From CAVRTJ01 sp046704825 (GTDB taxonomy: Bacteria > Acidobacteriota > UBA4820 > DSQY01), in NCBI GenBank assembly GCA_046704825.1, contig JBJKRE010000124.1:1-6556 (forward strand): 6,556 bases of DNA. The letters run 5' to 3'. This document shows, in pieces, positions 1 through 6,301 of the stretch. The position numbers and the translations under genes were made by a program. The notes beneath the pieces are model-generated. The model was not told the origin of the DNA and made no database searches. It saw only the letters and a list, made by a program, of their open reading frames with translations. The first letter of the stretch is position 1. Every line of letters starts with the position of its first letter.

Positions 1-2
1 CA

Positions 3-2270
3 ATGGCAAAGCGCGCCAAGGAACGAGGCAATCCGGTCCCCGTGGGTGACAAGCCCGTCTCTCCAGCTGCCGGGGACGGGAAGCTGTCCCTCGGGCGAGA
101 GATCTCCGCCATCCTGACCTTTTCCGCCACCCTGCTGACACTTCTCGCGCTGTGTTCCTACCATCCCTACGACCCCGGCGCCTTCTCCTTCGGAACGGTC
201 GCCATGATGCCGAAGAACTGGGTGGGCATTCTGGGGGCCTACTGGGCGTCGCTTCTGGTCCACGCGCTGGGCCTCACGGCTCTATATATCCCATTCTTCC
301 TGGGACGCGTCGGGGTGCAGTTCATCACGCGGGAATCCTTTATCCAGCCGGGGCGGTTCGTGCTGTGGCTTTCCCTCATTCTGAGCCAGGCCACGCTCCT
401 CCAGTGGGCTTTCGGCACGGTCAACCCGCCCCTCTACGGCCAGCAGGCCCCCCTGGCCGTGGGTGGGATGGCAGGCCTCATCCTCGGCGAGATCTCCGAA
501 CGGGCCATCGGCTCGGGCGGCACCGCCATATTCATTCCCGTCTGGGTCATCATCACGCTCATGCTCTTCTTCCGCGTCTCCTTCCTCGAGATGCTCGGCA
601 AAACCTTCGCACCGGCCAAACGCATGTTCACCGCCTGGGGGGTGCGCCGCGAGCGTAAGAAGCAGGAACAATCCCGGGACGAGATGCGGGACCAGATACG
701 CCAGAAGCAGCAGGAGCGCTTGAAACCGAAGCCGAAGGCGGCCGCAGATGAATCCAGGGACCTGCACATCAGCGAGCGGTCGCTGGTGCCCCCGGCTCTT
801 CCGCTGGAGCCGGCTCCCAACGAAGGCTATCGTCTGCCCCCCACGAACCTGCTGGACCCGGCCCGCACCCGCCCGCCCGTCAACGAACAGCTCCTGAGGG
901 ACAAGGCGCGGCGGATCGAGGAGCGCCTGCTCGAGTTCGACATCGCCGGCGAGGTCGTGGAAATACACCCCGGACCGGTGGTCACCATCTTCGAGTTCAA
1001 GCTTGCGCCGGGGGTGAAGTACACGCGCATCACCTCTCTGGAGGACGACCTCGCCATCGCCCTCAAGGCCGACCACATACGCATCGACCGTATCAGCGGC
1101 AAATCCCACGTGGGCATCGAAGTGCCCAACGAGAACCGGGAGATCATATCGTTCCGTGAACTCATCGAGTCCAAGGCCTTCGTGGACACGCCCGGCAAGC
1201 TTCCGCTGGCCATGGGCAAAACGGTGGACGGGACCCCCTTCATCACCACCCTGGGACACATGCCGCACCTGCTCGTGGCCGGCACGACGGGCTCGGGCAA
1301 GAGCGTGGGCATCAACGCCCTCATCCACAGCATCCTGTTCCGATCCAGCCCCGACGAGGTCAAACTCATACTTGTCGATCCCAAACAGGTCGAATTCAAG
1401 GTCTACGAAGGGATCCCACACCTGCTGACCCCCGTCGTGACCGACGTGAAGAAGGCCGCCAACGCCCTCAACTGGGCCGTCAGGGAGATGACGGAACGCT
1501 ACAAACTGCTGGCCTCGGCCAAGGTCCGCAGCATCGACCAGTACAACGCCTACGTGAGGAGTCTCACGCCGAGTTCCGTGGACACCGTCCAGGCCATCAA
1601 CCGCCCCCTGCCCTATATCGTCATCATCATCGACGAACTCTACGACCTGATGGCGGCCGTAGCCAGGGAAGTGGAGACGGCCATCGCACGGCTGTCGGCC
1701 ATGGCGCGGGCCGTGGGCATCCACCTCATCCTCGCCACCCAGCGGCCCTCCCGGGACGTCATCACGGGCGTGATCAAGAGCAACCTGCCAAGCAGGGTCG
1801 CCTTCCAGGTCCGTGAGAAGCTGGAAAGTCGCCTCATCCTCGACCAGAACGGCGCCGAAACCCTCGAGGGCAAGGGCGACATGCTCTTCCTGCCGCCGGG
1901 TTCGGGGCGCCTCATCCGCATCCATGGCGGCTTCCTGTCCAACACCGAGACCCAGCGCGTCATCCAGTACCTCATCAAGCAGGGCGAGCCCGAGTACGAC
2001 ACCGAGGTGCTCAAGGACGGGCCGCCCCTGGAAGGGGGCCAGAGCAGTTCGGGCACCGACGACTACGACGAGGACCCGCTCTACCAGGACGCACTCCGGC
2101 TTGTGGTGCAGACTGGTGTGGCCTCGGCGAGCAACCTCCAGCGGAAGATGCGCATCGGGTACGCCAGGGCGGCCCGCATCCTGGACGTCATGGAGCACAG
2201 GGGCATCGTGGGCCCCGCCGACGGGGCCAAGCCGCGGGAGATTCTCGTCTCCCCCGACGAACTGGACTAA
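3..2270 (+). CDS. ftsK: DNA translocase FtsK/SpoIIIE, full length, short-linker form
   Basis: This is a septum-anchored, ATP-driven double-stranded DNA pump that clears and aligns chromosome termini at division; the role is known from the family. The 755-residue protein has a basic N-terminus and hydrophobic segments at about residues 34-53, 73-100, 118-138 and 172-190 (the FtsK 4TM domain). A charged linker rich in K, R, E and Q follows at about 215-275, much shorter than in E. coli FtsK. The alpha domain is at about 295-392. The RecA-like motor has Walker A GTTGSGKS at 427-434 and Walker B ending in D544-E545. The C-terminal winged-helix gamma domain (about 689-750, containing RIGYARAARILDVME) is the part that reads DNA polarity in this family. 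Two motor positions look unusual: Tyr547 in DELYDLM (usually DELADLM) and Arg584 in RPSRDV (usually RPSVDV). The ATG at 3 fits the protein start, but the ribosome binding site and promoter lie outside the window. No terminator is seen after the stop. Confidence 0.96.
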   Translation: MAKRAKERGNPVPVGDKPVSPAAGDGKLSLGREISAILTFSATLLTLLALCSYHPYDPGAFSFGTVAMMPKNWVGILGAYWASLLVHALGLTALYIPFFLGRVGVQFITRESFIQPGRFVLWLSLILSQATLLQWAFGTVNPPLYGQQAPLAVGGMAGLILGEISERAIGSGGTAIFIPVWVIITLMLFFRVSFLEMLGKTFAPAKRMFTAWGVRRERKKQEQSRDEMRDQIRQKQQERLKPKPKAAADESRDLHISERSLVPPALPLEPAPNEGYRLPPTNLLDPARTRPPVNEQLLRDKARRIEERLLEFDIAGEVVEIHPGPVVTIFEFKLAPGVKYTRITSLEDDLAIALKADHIRIDRISGKSHVGIEVPNENREIISFRELIESKAFVDTPGKLPLAMGKTVDGTPFITTLGHMPHLLVAGTTGSGKSVGINALIHSILFRSSPDEVKLILVDPKQVEFKVYEGIPHLLTPVVTDVKKAANALNWAVREMTERYKLLASAKVRSIDQYNAYVRSLTPSSVDTVQAINRPLPYIVIIIDELYDLMAAVAREVETAIARLSAMARAVGIHLILATQRPSRDVITGVIKSNLPSRVAFQVREKLESRLILDQNGAETLEGKGDMLFLPPGSGRLIRIHGGFLSNTETQRVIQYLIKQGEPEYDTEVLKDGPPLEGGQSSSGTDDYDEDPLYQDALRLVVQTGVASASNLQRKMRIGYARAARILDVMEHRGIVGPADGAKPREILVSPDELD

Positions 2271-2340
2271 ACCAGGCGCGGCACGCCGCCCCGGGCCGGG
2301 AGCGGGAAACGTTTGCCGCATTTCCTTTTCGGGGTTTGCC

Positions 2341-2829
2341 ATGGAACATTTCAAGGTTCCCAAGGACAAGGCCGTCGTGCTCGTCGACGTACCCGACTAC
2401 CCCATCGCCGAACGGACGCTGTTCCTGTCATCGGTGGCCGAGAACCACAAGGGCAGAGAGACGGTCAGCGACCTGCTGGACAAGCCCCGCCCTTTTCTCC
2501 CGCTCAAGGAGGAAGACGGCGAGTCGGTGCTGCTCCGGAAGTCGGCGATCAAATGGATCAAGGTGCTCGTGCCGCAGGACGTGGAGTGGCACTACTTCGA
2601 GGGCCGGGAGGGTGCGTCGCGCAAGCGGATCCGCTGCATTTTCGCCGAGGGGGAACCCCTTGAGGGGTACGTCTACGCAGTCGCGCCCGAAGGGCACCGG
2701 CGGGTCTCGGACATCGTGAACCAGGAAAAGACGTTTCTCCACGTGGAGGCGGACGAAGACCTCTACCTCGTAAATACGGCCCACGTGATGTTCATCAGAA
2801 TTCTGGAGGAGAATAATGGCGGCGCTTGA
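2341..2829 (+). CDS. Small cytosolic protein with two copies of one domain, upstream of and overlapping pilT
   Basis: This 162-residue protein has no signal peptide and no membrane segment. I do not recognise it with certainty; it loosely resembles small uncharacterised proteins of the DUF6812 kind, which is a memory-based suggestion only. Two halves match each other. Residues about 11-75 contain VSDLLDKPRPFL (42-53) and end in WIKV. Residues about 96-154 contain VSDIVNQEKTFL (122-133) and end in FIRI. The V-to-F spacing inside the motif is identical in both. Each half reads as beta strands flanking a short VSD helix. The ATG at 2341 is chosen because no other start lies just upstream in this frame; its ribosome binding site is weak (GGGG at 2331-2334). 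The last 14 bases overlap pilT, which suggests translational coupling and a functional link to that ATPase. A regulatory or adaptor role is inference. The reading frame stays open upstream inside ftsK, but that part is an out-of-frame shadow. Confidence 0.85.
   Translation: MEHFKVPKDKAVVLVDVPDYPIAERTLFLSSVAENHKGRETVSDLLDKPRPFLPLKEEDGESVLLRKSAIKWIKVLVPQDVEWHYFEGREGASRKRIRCIFAEGEPLEGYVYAVAPEGHRRVSDIVNQEKTFLHVEADEDLYLVNTAHVMFIRILEENNGGA
2804..2811 (+). promoter_or_regulatory. Ribosome binding site of pilT, inside the upstream gene
   Basis: TGGAGGAG lies five bases before the ATG at 2816 and within the last codons of the 2341-2829 gene. It is much stronger than the site of that upstream gene. 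It supports the long PilT start at 2816, and therefore supports the unusual N-terminal extension being translated. Confidence 0.8.
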
Positions 2830-4267
2830 CAAGATCCTGGGCGCGATGGACGCCTGCAACGCGCACCGGCTCACCTTCCAGGCGGGCGAGATCCCGCAGT
2901 TCCACACCGGCTCTGGAACACGCCCTGTCTTGAAGGCTCCGCTGGCCGAGGCGGCCCTCGTGGCCTACCTCAAGGAACTGGCCGACCCGGCCAGCTCCGA
3001 CCTCCTCGAACGGCATCAGCCCTGCCGGTTCGTGTACAGAGGGTACACGTTCTCCGTCGAGTTTTCGGATGCCGGCCTGTCGGCCTCCGTCGACCCCATG
3101 GAAGACTCGCCCGGGCCGGCCGAGACGACGCCGCCCCCGATCGAAAACAATCCTCCGGTCGATCGCGGGAACGTGAAGAACAGGATCGACGTTCTCCTCC
3201 ACGTGCTGGCCGACCGGGGGGCTTCGGACCTGCACCTCAGTATCGGAGAACCGCCCTACATCCGGGTCGACGGCGAAATGTGCCGCCTCGAAGGCCAGGA
3301 CTCGCTCACGCCGGAGACCGTCAAGGAGTACCTCTGGCCCATATGCCCCGAGAAGAACCGGAAGGAATTCGAAGAGCGCCGCGATACGGATTTCGCGTAC
3401 GAGATCCCGGGGCTCGCCCGCTACCGCTGCAACTTCTTCATGGACAGGATGGGAATGGGGGGCGTCTTCCGCCAGATCCCATCCAAAATACCCACCATCG
3501 AGCAGATCGGCATTCCAAAGCAGGTAGTCGACCTGTGCTGGCTTTCTAAGGGGCTCGTTCTCGTTACGGGGCCGACCGGATCGGGCAAATCGACCACGCT
3601 CGCCGCGCTCGTAGATTTCGTGAACCGTAACCGGACCGACCACATCATCACCATCGAAGACCCCATCGAGTTCGTCCACGAGAACAGGAAGTGCCTCGTC
3701 AACCAGCGGCAGGTGGGCGTACACACCGAGAGCTTCAAGAAGGCCCTCCGCGCCGCCCTCAGGGAAGACCCGGACATCGTGATGGTCGGCGAGATGCGCG
3801 ACCTGGAGACCATCGCAATCGCCATCGAAACGGCCGAGACGGGGCACCTCGTATTCGGCACGCTCCATACCACCACGGCCGCATCGACCATCGACCGGGT
3901 CATCGACCAGTTTCCCGTGGACCAGCAGTCCCAGATACGCGTCATGCTCTCGGAGTGCCTTAAGGGAGTGCTGTCGCAGAACCTGTGCAAAAAGGCGGGC
4001 GGCGGACGGATCGCCGTCATGGAGGTCCTGCTCATCAACGCGTCCATGTCCAACCTCATCCGTGAAGGCAAGACCTTCCAGATCCCCTCCATCATGCAGA
4101 CGCAGAAGGCACAGGGCAACGTGACGCTGAACGACGCGCTCTTCGCACTGGTCAAGCAGGGGCTCGTGGACCCCCGGGAGGCCTTCATCAAGAGCGTGGA
4201 CAAGGCCGGCCTCAAGACCATGTACGAGCGTGCCAAGATCCAGTTCGAGCTGGACGCCGAGGTCTGA
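2816..4267 (+). CDS. pilT: Type IV pilus retraction ATPase PilT with an extra N-terminal domain
   Basis: PilT is the hexameric cytoplasmic ATPase that depolymerises type IV pili and powers twitching. At 483 residues it is about 120 longer than usual PilT (around 345-370). The canonical protein starts near residue 122. Its N-terminal PAS-like domain (about 124-220) carries GASDLHLS, PPYIRVDG and ARYRCNFF. Walker A GPTGSGKST is at 252-260. The Asp box has EDPIEFVH, Walker B has VGEMRDLE (Glu326), and the His box has GHLVFGTLHTT (His345, His351). The C-terminal NLIREGKTFQIPSIMQT is the typical PilT retraction region, which separates it from PilB and GspE. Residues 4-84 form an additional domain that aligns with the start of the PAS-like domain, followed by a Pro-rich linker (about 98-115). 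The extension lacks the conserved ASDLHLS residues, so it looks degenerate. The start at 2816 is supported by a strong ribosome binding site. The gene overlaps its predecessor by 14 bases and ends before a terminator hairpin. No other pilus gene is in the window. Confidence 0.95.
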   Translation: MAALDKILGAMDACNAHRLTFQAGEIPQFHTGSGTRPVLKAPLAEAALVAYLKELADPASSDLLERHQPCRFVYRGYTFSVEFSDAGLSASVDPMEDSPGPAETTPPPIENNPPVDRGNVKNRIDVLLHVLADRGASDLHLSIGEPPYIRVDGEMCRLEGQDSLTPETVKEYLWPICPEKNRKEFEERRDTDFAYEIPGLARYRCNFFMDRMGMGGVFRQIPSKIPTIEQIGIPKQVVDLCWLSKGLVLVTGPTGSGKSTTLAALVDFVNRNRTDHIITIEDPIEFVHENRKCLVNQRQVGVHTESFKKALRAALREDPDIVMVGEMRDLETIAIAIETAETGHLVFGTLHTTTAASTIDRVIDQFPVDQQSQIRVMLSECLKGVLSQNLCKKAGGGRIAVMEVLLINASMSNLIREGKTFQIPSIMQTQKAQGNVTLNDALFALVKQGLVDPREAFIKSVDKAGLKTMYERAKIQFELDAEV

Positions 4268-4316
4268 TCGGCATCCCTGCCTGCCGCGCCCCCCGCCGCA
4301 GGCCCGATGGAACAGA

Positions 4317-4343
4317 AAAGCCGGGCGATGTCCGCCCGGCTTT
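4317..4343. terminator. Bidirectional intrinsic terminator between convergent pilT and the M4 protease
   Basis: A perfect 11-base-pair stem, AAAGCCGGGCG (4317-4327) with CGCCCGGCTTT (4333-4343), encloses a five-base loop, ATGTC. The GC core is flanked by A on the left and T on the right, so the RNA from either strand ends in a short U run (three U reading rightward, four reading leftward). It sits 49 bases after the pilT stop and 22 bases beyond the protease stop, so it can serve both genes. The U runs are short, so the efficiency is uncertain. Confidence 0.85.
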
Positions 4344-4365
4344 ATCCGTCAGCAGGTCATTCCCG

Positions 4366-6057
4366 TCAGTTGACGCCCACCGCCGTCCACGCATCGGCCG
4401 TTCGCTGGGCCTGCGTGCTGCCGGTGCCGAAGAGCTGTTCCGCGGCCGCGATGCAGTCCAGCCTGGCCTGGTGGAAGGTTTCGCCGGAGCTGAAGTAGCC
4501 CGTGTTGGCCTCGTAGCAGATCGCCAGGGCGTCGTCGATGCCGATCCCGTTCACGCTGATGCCCGACGTCCCGTTCTTTCCGCCGTGCGCGAGCAGATAG
4601 AACATGTTGTTCCAGATGCCAGAGGAGTAGTGCACGTCCAGCCCGCTGTAGTAGTTTGCGTAGTTGTCGATGCTGGAGCCGTCCCTGGTGGGATCGTCCA
4701 TGTACCTGAGCGCGTCGTTCGGCGTGCTCGGCGTGTACACGTCCTCGCCGATGTCGTAGTTCCACTGCTTGTTGGCGCCGTGGGTGGAGGCGTAGTACTC
4801 GACGCCGGTGCCCATGATGTCGGAGAAGGACTCGTTGAGTCCGCCCGACTCGCCCGAATAGGTGAGGTTGGACGTCGACGCCGTCACGCCGTGGCTCATC
4901 TCGTGGCCCGTCACGTCGAGGGCGGTCAGTGGCCCGAGGACCCTGCCGTTTCCGTCGCCGTACGTCATGCACTTGCAGGAGTCGGACCAGAAGGCGTTGT
5001 TGTAGTTCCGGCCGTAGTGGACGCGCGAGTAGGTCGACATGTCCTTGCCGTCGATCCCGACCCGGCCGAAGGTGTTCTTGTAGAAGTCGTAGGTCATCTC
5101 CGCGCCGAAGTGCGCGTCGACGCCCACGGTCGCGGCATCGCTGGTGCTCCCGTTGCCCCACGCGTTGGAGGTCGACGTGAACATGGTGCCGGTTCCGCTT
5201 GTGCGGTTGTTCATGTCCGTGGTGTACATGGAGGCCCGGGCAAGGTCCTTCATGGCAAAGCTCAAGGAGCCGTCCGAGGCCTGGGCCGTGCCGATCGACA
5301 CACTTCCGCTGTAGAGAGAATAACCGGTGCCGATGACCGGAGTGCTGTAGGTCACAGCCCCTCCGCCACCGCTGTGGCCACCGTGGCCCCCACCGCCGCC
5401 CGCCGTCGGCTTCTTCGTTTCGAGGGCGTTCCAGGAATCGAGAATCAGGCCGCTCTTCGCGTCGACTACGTACATGGTCTCGGCCGGGGTGAAGCCGTCG
5501 TGAAGCACGTTCGAGACCCGGACGGTATAGGCCAAAGCGTAGCCCTGGCACCCCGGATAGATCACGAGTTCGGCGGTCGCGTCCGCGCTTCCGGGACCGT
5601 TGTTAAGGTGGAAATCCCTCCGCGCAAGCCTCTCGGCGCGCTCGGCGCTGAAGGCCGGCGTGACGTCCATGAACGGGATGTTATCGGCCCTGTCGCTCAG
5701 AGAGAAGACGCCCTGCGCCCCGTTGTTCACGTGGGCTATGACCGCCCGGGAAAAGACCGGGACGCCCCTGTAGGTTTCCTGGAACCGGACGTGGCTCGCA
5801 CCGTGCGCGTCGACCACGGTACTGACGGGCACGAACGCGAGGTCGGGCTCGTCCAGACCGAGTTGCGCCTTCACGCTGGTCAGGTACATGGTGGCCACCG
5901 AATCGGCGTTCGCCCTCGCGGCCTGAGGATGGATGGTCCTGGTTCCGGGCACGGGCATGGGTGCGGGACCGCGCATCGTGATGCCCGCAGGTGCCGCGGC
6001 GAGGAGCGCCGTTCCGAGTGCCATGACCAGTGTGGCGACTAAGGTACGCTTGTGCAT
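4366..6057 (-). CDS. Secreted M4 family (thermolysin-like) zinc metalloprotease precursor
   Basis: This is an extracellular neutral endopeptidase made as a 563-residue preproprotein. A Sec signal peptide (HKRTLVATLVMALGTALLAAA) spans about residues 1-24 and has no lipobox. An FTP-type propeptide (about 60-125, with RFQETYRGVPVFSRAVIAHV) and a PepSY-like part (about 160-208, ending YVVDAKSGLILDSW) follow; in this family they act as foldase and inhibitor. A Gly/His linker (220-233) then leads to the catalytic domain (about 235-563). Zinc ligands and catalytic residues are present: HEMSH at 385-389, Glu409 in GLNESFSD, Tyr400, and the active-site His476 in DVHYSSG. IGEDVYTP matches the thermolysin calcium-site region. 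A CKC pair (Cys361, Cys363) and Cys514/Cys535 could form disulfides. There is no C-terminal PPC or P domain. The domain resembles the griselysin-like branch of M4, by eye. The ATG at 6057 is preferred to an in-frame GTG at 6063, because that GTG falls inside the ribosome binding site. The gene is monocistronic in the window and convergent with pilT. Confidence 0.95.
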   Translation of the reverse strand: MHKRTLVATLVMALGTALLAAAPAGITMRGPAPMPVPGTRTIHPQAARANADSVATMYLTSVKAQLGLDEPDLAFVPVSTVVDAHGASHVRFQETYRGVPVFSRAVIAHVNNGAQGVFSLSDRADNIPFMDVTPAFSAERAERLARRDFHLNNGPGSADATAELVIYPGCQGYALAYTVRVSNVLHDGFTPAETMYVVDAKSGLILDSWNALETKKPTAGGGGGHGGHSGGGGAVTYSTPVIGTGYSLYSGSVSIGTAQASDGSLSFAMKDLARASMYTTDMNNRTSGTGTMFTSTSNAWGNGSTSDAATVGVDAHFGAEMTYDFYKNTFGRVGIDGKDMSTYSRVHYGRNYNNAFWSDSCKCMTYGDGNGRVLGPLTALDVTGHEMSHGVTASTSNLTYSGESGGLNESFSDIMGTGVEYYASTHGANKQWNYDIGEDVYTPSTPNDALRYMDDPTRDGSSIDNYANYYSGLDVHYSSGIWNNMFYLLAHGGKNGTSGISVNGIGIDDALAICYEANTGYFSSGETFHQARLDCIAAAEQLFGTGSTQAQRTADAWTAVGVN

Positions 6058-6062
6058 AACCA

Positions 6063-6069
6063 CCTCCCT
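6063..6069 (-). promoter_or_regulatory. Ribosome binding site that fixes the protease start
   Basis: On the minus strand AGGGAGG ends five bases before the ATG at 6057. An alternative GTG at 6063 would start inside this element, so the protein should begin MHKRT rather than two residues earlier. Confidence 0.85.
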
Positions 6070-6072
6070 AAG

Positions 6073-6084
6073 TTAACGAGTTAA
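6073..6084. repeat. Short inverted repeat at the predicted transcription start of the protease
   Basis: TTAAC-GA-GTTAA is a 5-base inverted repeat with a two-base spacer. It lies between the -12 element and the ribosome binding site, across the predicted start of transcription near 6076. It could be an operator, or chance in an AT-rich leader. It is too small to decide by eye. Confidence 0.3.
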
Positions 6085-6086
6085 AC

Positions 6087-6103
6087 AGCAAGACCCGTGC
6101 CTG
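6087..6103 (-). promoter_or_regulatory. Sigma-54 (RpoN) -24/-12 promoter of the M4 protease gene
   Basis: On the minus strand the site reads CAGGCACGGGTCTTGCT. The known consensus is YTGGCACGRNNNTTGCW, so every defined position matches except A in place of T before the GG. The invariant GG (6101-6100) and GC (6089-6088) are ten bases apart, as required. The predicted start of transcription is near 6076. This gives a leader of about 19 bases that holds just the ribosome binding site. Sigma-54 promoters need an enhancer-binding activator, whose gene is not in this window. This implies that the protease is induced by a specific signal. Confidence 0.78.
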
Positions 6104-6198
6104 TATTCGCAACCCCTTGTGTTTGTTGACCTTTGCGAGAAGGACGGTCTCTTCTTACCGTGTACTCATTTACCGGTCAAGAAGCGGACAACCGACCT

Positions 6199-6220
6199 GG
6201 AGCACTTAAGCTCCTTTTTT
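6199..6220 (+). terminator. Terminator-like hairpin followed by six Ts (plus strand)
   Basis: GGAGC (6199-6203), loop ACTTAA, GCTCC (6210-6214), then TTTTTT (6215-6220) has the form of a rightward intrinsic terminator with a short stem. No plus-strand gene lies upstream of it, since the protease is on the other strand. It may block antisense transcription, end an unrecognised small RNA, or be chance. CTCCT at 6211-6215 can instead pair with AGGAG at 6222-6226, giving a competing hairpin. Confidence 0.35.
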
Positions 6221-6280
6221 CAGGAGACTTTTCAGCACGAGAACGATGTTCGCGCTAAAATATGAACGACGTATCCGCTC

Positions 6281-6301
6281 GACGGCCTCCAGAGGGCCGT
6301 C
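6281..6301. repeat. Inverted repeat, 7-base arms, upstream of the protease promoter
   Basis: GACGGCC (6281-6287) and GGCCGTC (6295-6301) form a perfect 7-base-pair stem around a seven-base loop. No T run follows on either strand, so it is not a terminator. It lies about 200 bases upstream of the predicted sigma-54 start, a possible but distant position for an enhancer site. No known binding motif is recognised. Confidence 0.45.

Noticed and set aside
2278..2289. GCGGC-AC-GCCGC inverted repeat just after ftsK as a terminator
   Set aside because: The stem is very short and no T run follows. It does not separate ftsK transcription from the next gene convincingly.
282..2369. A 695-codon open frame on the minus strand opposite ftsK
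   Set aside because: It mirrors the GC-biased codon pattern of ftsK, has a low-complexity product rich in Asp, Gly, His and Val, and shows no domain. FtsK is unambiguous on the other strand.
2795..3868. A 357-codon minus-strand open frame opposite pilT
   Set aside because: It is antisense to a fully motif-supported PilT and has no recognisable domain or ribosome binding site.
4471..6042. A 523-codon open frame on the plus strand opposite the protease
   Set aside because: The product is rich in Val, Arg, Gly and His with no motif, and it is antisense to a clear M4 protease. It is a codon-bias shadow.
6152..6180. A sigma-70-type promoter for the protease: TTGACC, 17 bases, TAAGAA (minus strand)
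   Set aside because: The -10 matches only half of the consensus, while the sigma-54 site nearer the gene matches almost completely. A second weak promoter is not excluded.
6236..6261. A possible plus-strand promoter with a -10-like TAAAAT at 6256-6261
   Set aside because: No acceptable -35 element lies 16-18 bases upstream (CAGCAC at the 17-base position), and no supported gene follows.
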